Positions 27,037-35,978 of a stretch of 64,000 nucleotides of DNA are shown here, in pieces. The stretch is taken from the NCBI RefSeq assembly GCF_004345365.1, contig NZ_SLVF01000002.1:496001-560000 (forward strand). Reading direction: 5' to 3'. The translations under genes were made by a program, and so were the position numbers. Under the pieces are notes generated by a model that saw only the letters and a list, made by a program, of their open reading frames with translations, was not told the origin of the DNA and ran no database searches. Source of the DNA: Kribbella sp. VKM Ac-2568 (GTDB lineage Bacteria; Actinomycetota; Actinomycetes; Propionibacteriales; Kribbellaceae). The stretch's first letter is position 1, and each line of letters starts with the position of its first letter.

Positions 27037-27993
27037 CTAACGGCCGGCCGGCCGACGGGCCAGGTCCGCGGCGCCGATGATGCCGGCGTCGTTACCCAGT
27101 TCCGCCAGGCCGAAGCTGGGGTGCGGCCGGTTCGCCTTGGCCGGCAGGTTCTTCTCGAACGCGACCTGCGCCGACTTCAACAGTAGTTCCTTCGCCGCGC
27201 TGACCCCGCCGCCGATCACGATCGTGCTCGGGTCGAACAGCGTCGCGATGCTCGCCAGGCCCTCCCCCAGCCAGCGGCCGAGGTCGTCCAGCAGCTCGAC
27301 CGCACACGGGTCGCCGGCCGCCGCGGCCTCGGTGATCATCGGGCCGGTCAGCTCCGCCGAGTCAGTGATCCCGCAGACGCTCAGCATCTGCGCCGCGGCC
27401 AGCGAACCGGACTCCGCCTGCGCCCTGGCCTCGCGGACCAGCGCTCGGCCGGAGGCGTACTGCTCCCAGCAGCCGCGCCCGCCACAGCCGCAGCGATGCC
27501 CGCCGGGCACCACCCGCATGTGCCCGAGCTCGGCCGCCACACCATGCGCGCCACGCAGCAGCTCACCCTCGATCACGACGCCGCCGCCGATCCCGGTACC
27601 GACCGTCACGCAGACCATGTGTTCGACGTTCTTCGCGGCGCCGAAGGCGAACTCACCCCAGGCAGCCGCGTTCGCGTCGTTCTCCACCACGACCGGCACC
27701 TTCAGTACTTCGCTGACGCGCCGGCCGAGCGGCTCGTCCCGCCAGGCGAGGTTCGGGGCGAACAGCACCGTCGAGCGGTCCGAGGAGACGAACCCGGCGG
27801 CGCCGATCCCGACCGCCTCGACCTCGTGCTCCTTGATCAGCTCGGCGGCCGCGTCGCAGATCGCCTGTGCGGTCTCGTCGGTGGAGTCCGCCGGGGTGTC
27901 GCGTTGCGCGCGGGCGCCGATCTTGCCGTCCGCTCCCACCACGCCGGCGGCGATCTTCGTACCGCCGACGTCGATGCCGATGCTCAGTCCCAT
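27037..27993 (-). CDS. ROK-family glucokinase
   Basis: 318 residues, the usual length. LSIGIDVGGTKIAAGVVG, VVENDANAAAWGEFAFG, TVGTGIGGGVV, the zinc cluster HRCGCGGRGCWEQYASG and FDPSTIVIGGGVSAAKELLL are present in order. It looks like the housekeeping glucokinase (Glk) giving glucose 6-phosphate from glucose and ATP. The start overlaps the stop of the Cys-cluster gene by 10 bp. The tandem arrangement with a close paralog suggests local duplication, and sequence divergence suggests different sugars or regulation. Confidence 0.95.
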   Translation of the reverse strand: MGLSIGIDVGGTKIAAGVVGADGKIGARAQRDTPADSTDETAQAICDAAAELIKEHEVEAVGIGAAGFVSSDRSTVLFAPNLAWRDEPLGRRVSEVLKVPVVVENDANAAAWGEFAFGAAKNVEHMVCVTVGTGIGGGVVIEGELLRGAHGVAAELGHMRVVPGGHRCGCGGRGCWEQYASGRALVREARAQAESGSLAAAQMLSVCGITDSAELTGPMITEAAAAGDPCAVELLDDLGRWLGEGLASIATLFDPSTIVIGGGVSAAKELLLKSAQVAFEKNLPAKANRPHPSFGLAELGNDAGIIGAADLARRPAGR

Positions 27994-28424
27994 GGTTCGG
28001 GGTCCTCACTCACGTCGATCCTGTCCACCCGGGACCGGGCGGGCCGTTCCGTGTCCTGTGTTCGGGCTGTTTGCGCCTCCGCGTCCGCACGGGCCTGTCG
28101 CGCAGCCTCCGCGGCGGCCTCCAGCAACGACCGGACCGATCCGAGCACCCCGGCGGCCGCCATCGACAGCTGCTCGATCGTCTCCGGGCTGGTGTGGCGC
28201 ACCTTCGCGATCAGCTGGCAGACGGGACACCACTGGCACTCGGCCGCACCACAGCGCGCCGTACCGTGCCCATCCTGTACTCCGGGTCCGGGCGCGGCCG
28301 GCTCGTCCGCGTCGGGCTCCTCCGGCGGCGGCGGCGCGGGGTCCTGCTGGCGTGCGGCCTGCTGGAGGACGGCGAACAGCTTCGCGGCCTCCTCGGCAAC
28401 GGTTCCCACCGGCTCCTTGCTCAC
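27984..28424 (-). CDS. Small protein with four-Cys cluster, Rv2183c-like position
   Basis: 146 residues. A Pro/Glu/Asp-rich segment precedes the cluster GTARCGAAECQWCPVCQL (C-X4-C-X2-C-X2-C), likely to bind zinc or an iron centre. An Ala-rich helix (SMAAAGVLGSVRSLLEAAAE) and a charged C-terminus follow. Conserved actinobacterial genes of this kind sit between ArsA-like and downstream genes. Function unknown. It overlaps both neighbours (ATGA with the ArsA stop), so translation is coupled and a functional link to the ATPase is plausible. Confidence 0.85.
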   Translation of the reverse strand: MSKEPVGTVAEEAAKLFAVLQQAARQQDPAPPPPEEPDADEPAAPGPGVQDGHGTARCGAAECQWCPVCQLIAKVRHTSPETIEQLSMAAAGVLGSVRSLLEAAAEAARQARADAEAQTARTQDTERPARSRVDRIDVSEDPEPWD

Positions 28425-29767
28425 CTGGTTCCCTCCGTGATCGCGGCCGGACCGGGATCGAACTGCTGGCTCATCTGTTCCCGGATCTCCTGCGCCAATC
28501 CCTCCTGCACCAACCCCTGCTGGGCCAGCCCCTGCGCTGACTCCAGCGGGCCAGTCATGATCGGCAGTTCGGAGGGCTTCGGCAACGGCTCGCGCGGCGC
28601 GAACCGCACCTGCAAACGTCCGTCCTCCAGTCGCGCCCCGGCGACGACGCCCCGAGCCAGCGCGGCCGGCAGCGGCAGCACCCGGCGGTACGAGCCGACC
28701 GTGATGATCAGTTCGTCGCCGTGCCGGGCCAGCTCCAGGTCACTCGCGGATGCCAGCGGCAACGGCATGGTCAGAGTGTAGGTCCGGCCGTCGGTGTCGA
28801 TGTGGCGATCCACCCACAGCGAGGTCTCGTCGGTGGCCCGCGCGAACGGGTCGTCCTTGCCGTACATCTCCACGGCGAAGGCCGCGAGCTCCTCGACGCC
28901 GACCGGCTCGCAGGCGCGGTACGGCGACTCCCAGATCGGCAGTGGGCGGAACGAGTCGGCGACGTCCTCGAGGATCCCGCGCTGGGCCGCGACCCACTGC
29001 CGCCGCCAGTTGTCGGCACCGGCCGCCGGGAACACCCGGTTCGCGACGACCCCGTCCACGCGGTAGCCGTACAGGGACAGGGTTGTGAGCGAGCGGCGCG
29101 CCTCGGCGACCACGACCGCCTCGGGCGTGAGCACGAGCCGCACGGAGGCGTCGGGACCGGCCAGCAGCGCGCGGATGTCGGCCAGGTCCCGGTGCAACCG
29201 GCGCAGGGCGTCGAACACGTTGTCGTCCGGCATCGGGATGCCGGCGGCCTTGCTCAGCAACGGCCGGAACGTGCGGACCACCTTGCGCTCGACGTTGAAG
29301 ATCCGGTCCATGTACCAGTTCAGCGCCTCCGGCAGCGCGAGCAGCCGCAGCGTCTCGGCGGTCGGCGCGCAGTCGACCACGACCACGTCCCAGCGGCCGG
29401 ACCGGACGTGGTCGCGCACCTCGAGCAGCGCGAGGACCTCCTCCGCGCCCGGCAGCACGGTCAGCTCCTCGGCCTCGATCGGGTCGACCCCGACCACGTG
29501 CAGGACCGAGCGCAGGTACGCCTGGATGTCGCCCCAGGAGCGCTCGAACCGGCGCTGCGCGTCGATCTGCTGGACGAACAGCAGGTCGTCGATCTCGGTC
29601 GGCTCCTGGCCGACGGCGCTGTCGAACGCGTCCGACAGCGAGTGCGCGGCATCGGTGGACAGCACCAGCGTGCGCAGGCCACGTAGCGCGGCGAGCGTGG
29701 CGGTGCCGGCCGCGGACGTGGTCTTTCCCACGCCGCCTTTACCTGTGTACAGCAGGACCCGGGTCAC
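28421..29767 (-). CDS. ArsA/GET3-type ATPase
   Basis: 448 residues. The deviant Walker A motif is at the N-terminus (LLYTGKGGVGKTTSAAGTA), then STDAAHSLSDAFD (switch I/ A-loop) and VVVDCAPTAETLRLLALPE (switch II). The C-terminal half carries the ArsA-HSP20-like domain (LTMPLPLASASDLELARHG), seen in bacterial ArsA homologues. No metal-binding Cys triad is evident, so arsenite pumping is unlikely; chaperoning of membrane or lipid-related proteins is possible. It lies 3 bp after the SRPBCC gene and overlaps the Cys-cluster gene. Confidence 0.94.
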   Translation of the reverse strand: MTRVLLYTGKGGVGKTTSAAGTATLAALRGLRTLVLSTDAAHSLSDAFDSAVGQEPTEIDDLLFVQQIDAQRRFERSWGDIQAYLRSVLHVVGVDPIEAEELTVLPGAEEVLALLEVRDHVRSGRWDVVVVDCAPTAETLRLLALPEALNWYMDRIFNVERKVVRTFRPLLSKAAGIPMPDDNVFDALRRLHRDLADIRALLAGPDASVRLVLTPEAVVVAEARRSLTTLSLYGYRVDGVVANRVFPAAGADNWRRQWVAAQRGILEDVADSFRPLPIWESPYRACEPVGVEELAAFAVEMYGKDDPFARATDETSLWVDRHIDTDGRTYTLTMPLPLASASDLELARHGDELIITVGSYRRVLPLPAALARGVVAGARLEDGRLQVRFAPREPLPKPSELPIMTGPLESAQGLAQQGLVQEGLAQEIREQMSQQFDPGPAAITEGTR

Positions 29768-29770
29768 GGG

Positions 29771-30649
29771 TCAGGACTCGACGCGCTTCTTGAGCCCCTT
29801 CAGGGCGGTGTCGATGATGACCTTCTCGGCCTTGCGCTTGAGCATCCCGATCATCGGGATGGCCACGTCGACGGCGAGCCGGTACGTCACCTCGGTGCCC
29901 TGGTCGCCCAGGTCGCGCAGGACATAGGCGCCGTCCATGCCTTTCACCATCTTGGCCTGGACGAGCGTCCAGGTGACCTCGTTGCGGGACCACACGTAGT
30001 CCAGCGTGTACTCGTCGGAGATCGCCCCGGCATCCACCTTGAACCGCACCTGTTTCGGCCGGCCGGCCTCGTCGGTGGACAGCACCTCGGTCTCGCGCAT
30101 CGAGTCGGCCCACTCCGGATACGCCTCGAAGTCCGCGATCACCGCCATGATCGCCTTCGGGGTCGCGTTCACGACGATGGTCGAGGTGGTCTGCTCTGCC
30201 ATCGATTCACCTCTCCGTTGCCGGGACTTGGAAGGGGCGCCGCCGCCCTCCCCGGAGACTATCGCGGGTTCCCAGCCGGACCTGCGCTCGCCCGCGGCGC
30301 GGCCTCGCTCGACTTCGTCCTTGAACCGCCAGATGTTGTCCCGGTACCGCGCGACGTACTGCTCCTGCAGCTTCGTGAGCCCCCGGCGGCCGGTCCGGCG
30401 TACCGGGTCGACCCGGAGGTACCAGTGCACCACCACGCCGTCGCGGACCTGCTCGAGCCACCACTCCGCAGTACCGATCGCGGCGCCGGTGACGGCCCAC
30501 CGGACGCCCTCCAGGCCGCGGCGCTCCGACGGGGTCATGGTCAACTCGGGCCACCACTCGCGCCAGAGGGTGTCCTCACCGAGACGATCCGCGACGTAGG
30601 CTGGATCAGCAACGACCAAGTCGTCGCAACTGATGTCGAGCGATGGCAT
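29771..30649 (-). CDS. Fused SRPBCC (polyketide cyclase/START-like) protein, two domains
   Basis: A 292-residue open frame joins two domains usually encoded separately (Rv2186c- and Rv2185c-like in M. tuberculosis). Residues ~1-120 (ADPAYVADRLGEDTLWREWW, VVVHWYLRVDP) form a short START-like or DUF unit. A basic linker of about 30 residues follows. From residue 150 a complete SRPBCC domain begins (TSTIVVNATPKAIMAVIADF, YPEWADSMRETEV, KGMDGAYVLRDL). No stop separates them, yet a strong Shine-Dalgarno and ATG sit at the domain border, so the C-terminal domain could also be made alone. The fold binds hydrophobic ligands. It heads the ArsA operon. Confidence 0.85.
   Translation of the reverse strand: MPSLDISCDDLVVADPAYVADRLGEDTLWREWWPELTMTPSERRGLEGVRWAVTGAAIGTAEWWLEQVRDGVVVHWYLRVDPVRRTGRRGLTKLQEQYVARYRDNIWRFKDEVERGRAAGERRSGWEPAIVSGEGGGAPSKSRQRRGESMAEQTTSTIVVNATPKAIMAVIADFEAYPEWADSMRETEVLSTDEAGRPKQVRFKVDAGAISDEYTLDYVWSRNEVTWTLVQAKMVKGMDGAYVLRDLGDQGTEVTYRLAVDVAIPMIGMLKRKAEKVIIDTALKGLKKRVES
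30200..30215 (-). promoter_or_regulatory. Internal ribosome binding site and ATG inside the SRPBCC fusion
   Basis: On the minus strand GGAGAGG is followed by a 7-base spacer and ATG at 30202. This is a strong translation start inside an open frame that has no stop before it. It would give a separate 143-residue SRPBCC protein (start MAEQTTSTIV). The match to a single-domain family start makes internal initiation plausible. Confidence 0.55.
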
Positions 30650-30747
30650 AGCTAGTTCCCTGGGTCACACTCATCTGGCTACTTCCGGGTAGGTGACTGT
30701 AGCGTGCGCCGGAGTCGACTATTCGTGACCGACTGAGGAGACGCGGA

Positions 30748-32538
30748 ATGCGTGAATACACCACCCCCGCTGTGATCGAGCCACCGACCACCGGCAGCCT
30801 GAGCGATCCCGTCTGGGCGAACGCGTCCTCCCATCCTGACACCGCGGTCTTCAGCCGCCGGGTCGACGGCGGCTGGCTGGACATCTCGGCGGCCGAGTTC
30901 GCCCGCCAGGTGAGCGGGGTGGCGAAGGGCCTGATCGCAGCCGGGGTGAGGCACGGCGACCGGGTCGCGCTGCTGAGCGCCACGCGGTACGAGTGGACCC
31001 TGATCGACTACGCGATCTGGAGCATCGGCGCGGCCACCGTGCCGATCTACGAGACCTCCTCCGCGTCCCAGGTCCAGTGGATCCTGACCGACTCCGAGGC
31101 CGTCGTCGCGATCGTCGAGAACGCCGCGCACGGCGCCGTCGTCGAGTCCGCCCGGGCCGAGGCGCCTTCGCTGCAAGAGGTCTGGCAGATCGAGTCCGGC
31201 GCGGTCGACGAGCTCACCGTGCTCGGCCAGGACATCGCCGACGCCGAACTGGACAAGCGCCGTACCGCCGTGGTCCCTGGTGACCTCGCGACGCTGATCT
31301 ACACGTCCGGCACCACCGGCCGCCCCAAGGGCTGCAAGCTCAGCCATGCGAACTTCATGGACGAGCTCGGCACCGCTGTGAAGGTGCTGCCCGGCCTGTT
31401 CAAGCTGACAGGCGCCTCCACTCTGCTGTTCCTGCCGCTGGCGCACGTGTTCGCCCGGATCATCCAGGTCGGCTGCGTGATGATGCGGGTCAAGGTCGGC
31501 CACACCGCGGACGTGAAGAACCTGGTAGCGGACCTCGGCGAGTTCAAGCCGACCTTCATCCTCAGCGTGCCGCGCGTCTTCGAGAAGGTGTTCAACACCG
31601 CCAGCCAGACCGCGCACGCGGCCGGCAAGGGCAAGATCTTCGACGCCGCCGCGGAGACCGCGATCGCCTACTCCCAGGCGCTGGACAAGGGCGGTCCGAG
31701 CTTCGGCCTGAAGGCCAAGCACACCCTGTTCGACAAGCTCGTCTACGCCAAGCTCCGCAACGTCCTTGGCGGCCAGGTCGACTACGCCGTCTCCGGTGGC
31801 GCCCCCCTCGGCGACCGCCTCGGCCACTTCTTCCGCGGCATCGGCGTACCGGTCCTGGAGGGCTACGGCCTCACCGAGACCACCGCCGCCCTGGCCGTGA
31901 ACCTGCCCGACGACATCCGCATCGGCACCGTCGGCAAGCCCCTGCCCGGCGTCACCGTCGGCGTCGCCGAGGACGGCGAGCTCTGCTTCAAGGGCGGCCA
32001 AGTGATGCTCGGCTACTGGAAGAACGACGAGGCCACCGCTGCCGCGATCGACGCCGACGGCTGGTTCCACACCGGCGACCTGGGCGAGTTCGACGTCGAC
32101 GGCTTCATCAAGATCACCGGCCGCAAGAAGGAGATCCTGGTGACGGCCGGCGGCAAGAACGTTGCCCCCGCCGTACTGGAGGACCGCATCCGCCTGCACC
32201 CCCTGGTCAGCCAGTGCATGGTCGTCGGCGACGGCAAGGCCTTCATCGCCGCCCTCGTCACCATCGACCCCGAGACCATCGGCGCCTGGGCCACCAAGAA
32301 CGGCAAGCCCAACGACATGTCCACCCTGGCGACCGACAAGGACCTGATCGCCGAGATCCAGTCCGCCATCGACGACGCCAACACCGCGGTATCAAAGGCC
32401 GAAGGCATCAAGAAGTTCACCATCCTGGAAACCGACTGGACCCAGGAGAACGGCGAACTCTCCCTCAAACTCTCCCTCCGCCGCCACATCGTCATGGAAA
32501 AACACAAGGCCGACGTAGAAGCCCTGTACCAGAAGTAA
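30748..32538 (+). CDS. Long-chain fatty acyl-CoA ligase (FadD15-like)
   Basis: 596 residues of the AMP-forming superfamily. Landmarks: VALLSATRYEWTLIDYAIWS, the P-loop YTSGTTGRPKGCKLSH, LPLAHVFARI, VEGYGLTETTAAL-like adenine motif (EGYGLTETTAALAV), WFHTGDLGEFD and the catalytic-Lys region GRKKEILVTAGGKNVAP. It activates long-chain fatty acids to acyl-CoA at the membrane for lipid synthesis or degradation. GAGGAG lies 8 bases before the ATG. It is divergent from the SRPBCC-ArsA operon, the order seen around fadD15 in mycobacteria. Confidence 0.96.
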   Translation: MREYTTPAVIEPPTTGSLSDPVWANASSHPDTAVFSRRVDGGWLDISAAEFARQVSGVAKGLIAAGVRHGDRVALLSATRYEWTLIDYAIWSIGAATVPIYETSSASQVQWILTDSEAVVAIVENAAHGAVVESARAEAPSLQEVWQIESGAVDELTVLGQDIADAELDKRRTAVVPGDLATLIYTSGTTGRPKGCKLSHANFMDELGTAVKVLPGLFKLTGASTLLFLPLAHVFARIIQVGCVMMRVKVGHTADVKNLVADLGEFKPTFILSVPRVFEKVFNTASQTAHAAGKGKIFDAAAETAIAYSQALDKGGPSFGLKAKHTLFDKLVYAKLRNVLGGQVDYAVSGGAPLGDRLGHFFRGIGVPVLEGYGLTETTAALAVNLPDDIRIGTVGKPLPGVTVGVAEDGELCFKGGQVMLGYWKNDEATAAAIDADGWFHTGDLGEFDVDGFIKITGRKKEILVTAGGKNVAPAVLEDRIRLHPLVSQCMVVGDGKAFIAALVTIDPETIGAWATKNGKPNDMSTLATDKDLIAEIQSAIDDANTAVSKAEGIKKFTILETDWTQENGELSLKLSLRRHIVMEKHKADVEALYQK

Positions 32539-32746
32539 CAGCTGGTACTTCGGCCCGCTTCGCGACGCCTGCGCCGCCGCTCGACCCACCCATCCGTGAG
32601 CCGCAGGCTCGAGCCCGGGTGACCGAATCACGTCGCTGTCGGACGCGCTGCCTCTGAACAGGGACGTCGAGGGGGACGTCCTTGCTCCGACGTTGCATGT
32701 GACAGCCCAGTTCTGGGTGGTGGCCATGCGACGGAAGAGGCTCGTG

Positions 32747-34030
32747 ATGAAGGGTCCGGCGGAGCGGGTTTTGCGGACGTACTTGGTGCTCGTTGTGGTG
32801 TCGACGAGTGCTTCGTCGATGATCTGGGGGATCAATACGCTCTTCCTGCTTGATGCCGGGTTGAGTGTTGGTGAGGCGTTTGCGGCCAATGCGTTCTTCA
32901 CCGCGGGGATGGTGCTGTTCGAGGTGCCCACGGGGGTTGTGGCTGACACCGTGGGGCGACGTGTGTCGTATCTGCTGGGGGCCGCGACGTTGGTGGGGGC
33001 GACGTTGTTGTATCTGCTTCTCTGGCAGACGCAGGCGCCGTTTGCCGCCTGGGCTGGGGCGTCAGTGTTGTTGGGGCTGGGGTTCACGTTCTTCAGCGGC
33101 GCCACTGAGGCGTGGCTCGTGGATGGGTTGAACGCCACTGGATACGAGGGGTCCCTGGAGGCGGCGTTTGCCAAGGGGCAGGTTGCCGGTGGGGTCGCGA
33201 TGATGGGTGGGACGGTCGCTGGTGGGGTGTTGGCTCAGACGACCAACCTCGGGGCCCCGTACGTCGTGCGGGCGGTGTTGCTGGCGCTCACCTTCGTGGT
33301 GGCGTGGCGGGCTATGCACGATGTCGGGTTCGAGCCGAAGCCGCGGGTTTCGGTGACTGCCGAGATGCGCGGGATTCTGCGGGCGTCCATGCGTCACGGA
33401 CTGGGCAATCCGCCGGTGCGGTGGTTGATGCTCGCCGCTCCCTTCGCCGCGGGCGTCAGCGGGTACGGGTTCTACGCCGCGCAGCCGTACCTGCTCGAGC
33501 TCTACGGCAGCAGCGACTCGTACGCGGTTGCCGGGCTGGCCGCCGCACTCGTCGCCGGGGCACAGATCGCCGGTGGCACCTCGGCATCGCTGGTGAGCCG
33601 GGCGTTCCGGCGGCGTACTTCGGTGCTGCTGATCACCTCTGTGATCATCGCGGTGTCGCTGGTGCTGATCGGGCTGGTGTCGAACTTCTGGGCGGCGCTC
33701 GTGCTGCTGGCGATCTGGGCGACCATGTTCGCGGCCGCCATGCCGGTCAGGCAGGCATTCCTCAACGGCCTGATCCCGTCGGCCCAGCGCGCGACGGTAC
33801 TGTCCTCGGACAACCTGCTCGCCTCTGGCGGTGGCGTCGTCATCCAGCCCGCGCTCGGCAAGGCCGCCGACGTGTGGGGCTTCGGCCCGGCGTACGTCGT
33901 CGGCGCCGGCATCCAGTTGCTCGTCCTGCCGTTCATCCTCCTGGCCCGACGCGAACGGGCGATCACGGATGCACCGCCCGACGCCGAGGTGAAGACGACC
34001 GCAGACGAGCAGGTCCTCACCCCGGCCTGA
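32747..34030 (+). CDS. MFS transporter
   Basis: 427 residues with about 12 membrane spans. The cytoplasmic loop motif A after TM2 is VADTVGRRVSYLLGA. Spans such as AAWAGASVLLGLGFTFFSGA and LLITSVIIAVSLVLIGLV follow. A drug or metabolite exporter is likely, substrate unknown. Start choice: GGAAGAGG at 32731-32738 fits ATG 32747 (or GTG 32744); the open frame from 32693 adds nothing family-like. The first ~700 bp prefer G/T at third codon positions, the last part C. It converges with the MmyB-like regulator with a 14-bp overlap. Confidence 0.9.
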   Translation: MKGPAERVLRTYLVLVVVSTSASSMIWGINTLFLLDAGLSVGEAFAANAFFTAGMVLFEVPTGVVADTVGRRVSYLLGAATLVGATLLYLLLWQTQAPFAAWAGASVLLGLGFTFFSGATEAWLVDGLNATGYEGSLEAAFAKGQVAGGVAMMGGTVAGGVLAQTTNLGAPYVVRAVLLALTFVVAWRAMHDVGFEPKPRVSVTAEMRGILRASMRHGLGNPPVRWLMLAAPFAAGVSGYGFYAAQPYLLELYGSSDSYAVAGLAAALVAGAQIAGGTSASLVSRAFRRRTSVLLITSVIIAVSLVLIGLVSNFWAALVLLAIWATMFAAAMPVRQAFLNGLIPSAQRATVLSSDNLLASGGGVVIQPALGKAADVWGFGPAYVVGAGIQLLVLPFILLARRERAITDAPPDAEVKTTADEQVLTPA

Positions 34031-34853
34031 CCGTCAGGTCGCCGGTGGCAGTCCAACTGGCCAGCATCGCGAGGCGTTCGGCGGTCGGCGAGTCCGGGGC
34101 GGCGAGGTATGTGATCAGGGTCTGTTCGTTGTCCTGGGCAATGGCCAGCCTCTCGTAGGTGAGCTCGAGCGAGCCGACCAGCGGGTGGTTGAGGCGTTTC
34201 CGGCCCAGGGTCTTCTCCTTGACCGTGTGGTCGGCCCACAACGCGCGGAACTCGGGGCTGTTGATGCTCAGGTCCCCCACCAGCTCCGCGAGCCAGCGGT
34301 CGTGCGGGTGGCGCGCGGTCTGGACCCGGAGCTCGGCGGTCACGGTCTCGGCATCAGCCGCCCAGTCGGGAAAGAAATCGCGTGACGCCGGGTCGAGGAA
34401 GAACTTGCGGGCGCGGTCCCGAGTCCGCGGGTCCTCGGTGAGGCTGAACACAGCGTTGCCGAGGGCATTCGCCGTGACGATCACCATCCGGTAGTCGACA
34501 ACGATCGCGGGGACGTCTCGCAGGCTGTCGAGCAACTGGTGCACGCTGGCACGGATCATCGGCCGCGGCCCGGCATCACTGCGCTGAGGCCGGGCGAGGT
34601 CGTGCAGGTACGCGTGCTCGGTGCTGGTGAGCCGCAGCGCGCGACTGATCGCGTCCAGCACCGCGTCCGAGACCTGCCGACCGCGCCCCTGCTCCAGCCG
34701 GGTGTAGTAGTCGCTGCTCACCCCGGCGAGCTGCGCCACCTCCTCGCGCCGCAGGCCGGGGACGCGTCGCTGTCCGTGCTGCACCAGACCGACATCGCCA
34801 GGATTGAGGCGAGCGCGCCGGGACCGGAGGAAGTCGCCGAGCTGAGCATTCAC
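34017..34853 (-). CDS. XRE-HTH regulator with MmyB-like ligand domain
   Basis: 278 residues. The N-terminal HTH_31 has LGDFLRSRRARLNPGDVGL, RRVPGLRREEVAQLAGVSSD and YYTRLEQGRGRQVSDAVLDA. The C-terminal PAS-like MmyB domain contains VVDYRMVIVTANALGNAVF and the family's late LVGSLELTYERL. Such regulators commonly control adjacent dehydrogenases or transporters and may sense fatty acids. The start is GTG 34853; the 9 preceding in-frame residues are not family-like. Either the aldo/keto reductase upstream on the same strand or the convergent MFS gene could be a target. Confidence 0.92.
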   Translation of the reverse strand: MNAQLGDFLRSRRARLNPGDVGLVQHGQRRVPGLRREEVAQLAGVSSDYYTRLEQGRGRQVSDAVLDAISRALRLTSTEHAYLHDLARPQRSDAGPRPMIRASVHQLLDSLRDVPAIVVDYRMVIVTANALGNAVFSLTEDPRTRDRARKFFLDPASRDFFPDWAADAETVTAELRVQTARHPHDRWLAELVGDLSINSPEFRALWADHTVKEKTLGRKRLNHPLVGSLELTYERLAIAQDNEQTLITYLAAPDSPTAERLAMLASWTATGDLTVRPG

Positions 34854-34901
34854 CCTTCCACCGTATGCCCGGCCGCCCAACTCAGCCTGGCCCTGCCAGA
34901 C

Positions 34902-35903
34902 CTACTCGCGTCCAGCCGAGGTGAACCTCATGTCGGCATAACGGTTGCCCGCCACGCTGTCCGCGATCGGTTCGAGCTGCGCCAACTCCTCGTCGGTCAG
35001 CGTGATGAGCGCGCCGCGCGCGTTCTCGACCACCCGCGCGCTGCTGCGCGTACCAGGGATCGGTACGACGGGAAGACCGAACACCCGTTCCTGCGCGTGC
35101 AACCAGGCGAGCGCGATCTGCGCAAGCGTCGCACCACGAGCAGCGGCAATAGCCCGCAGCGGGACCAGCAGATCGTGGTTGGCCGTGTCGTTGCCTTCAG
35201 AGAACCGCGGCATGCTCCGGCGTACGTCGTCGCTCTCGAGGTGATCCGCCGAGGGCACCGCGCCAGTGAGGACGCCGCGGCCCAACGGCGAGTACGGCAC
35301 GAGCGCTGTACCGAGCTCGGCGGCCGCGGGCGCGACCTGGGTCTCGATGTCGCGGCTGAACAGTGACCACTCCGACTGCACAGCAGCGATCGGATGTACT
35401 GCGTACGCCGCGCGCAGCTCATCGGCGGTCACCTCGCTCAACCCCAGATACCGCACCTTGCCGGCCTGGACGAGCTCGGCCATGGTGGCGACGGTCTCCT
35501 CGATCGGCACCTTCACGTCGCGGCGGTGCATGTAGTACAGGTCGATGTGGTCGACACCAAGCCGGCGCAGGCTGGCATCGGCGGCGGCGCGGATCGACGC
35601 CGGGTCGTTCACGATGCCTCGCGCGTGATCAGCGAGGCCGAACTTCGTCGCGATCACCACCTCGTCGTGGTGCGCAGCCAGGAACGGCGCGAGGAACTGC
35701 TCGTTCGCGCCGTCGCCGTACGCGTCCGCCGTGTCGAAGAGCGTGATCCCGACCGCCAGCGCCTGTTCGAGCGTCGCCCGCGCGGCGGCCTCGTCGGTCG
35801 GCCCGTAGTACCCGGTGTTGATCGCCATCGCGCCGAAACCCTGCCGGCCCACCACCGGTCCGTCCGTGCCCAGACGGACCTTGCCCAGTTCCCAATCAGT
35901 CAT
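34902..35903 (-). CDS. Aldo/keto reductase
   Basis: 333 residues. The (beta/alpha)8 AKR fold is shown by GRQGFGAMAINTGYYG, TLFDTADAYGDGANEQFLA (catalytic Asp, Tyr), VVIATKFGL (Lys), HIDLYYMHRRD (His-like position), YLGLSEV, QSEWSLFSRD and NADPH-site PIPGTRSSARVVENARG. It should reduce aldehydes or ketones with NADPH. ATG 35903 is preferred to the open frame back to 35951, which adds a non-family extension. It precedes the regulator gene by 48 bp on the same strand. Confidence 0.95.
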   Translation of the reverse strand: MTDWELGKVRLGTDGPVVGRQGFGAMAINTGYYGPTDEAAARATLEQALAVGITLFDTADAYGDGANEQFLAPFLAAHHDEVVIATKFGLADHARGIVNDPASIRAAADASLRRLGVDHIDLYYMHRRDVKVPIEETVATMAELVQAGKVRYLGLSEVTADELRAAYAVHPIAAVQSEWSLFSRDIETQVAPAAAELGTALVPYSPLGRGVLTGAVPSADHLESDDVRRSMPRFSEGNDTANHDLLVPLRAIAAARGATLAQIALAWLHAQERVFGLPVVPIPGTRSSARVVENARGALITLTDEELAQLEPIADSVAGNRYADMRFTSAGRE

Positions 35904-35978
35904 GCGACCGAGCCTCGCGCAGCCCGCCGCACCGAACCAGGCCACCTTCAACCTAGGTCCAGCAGAACCAGCCAGCGC

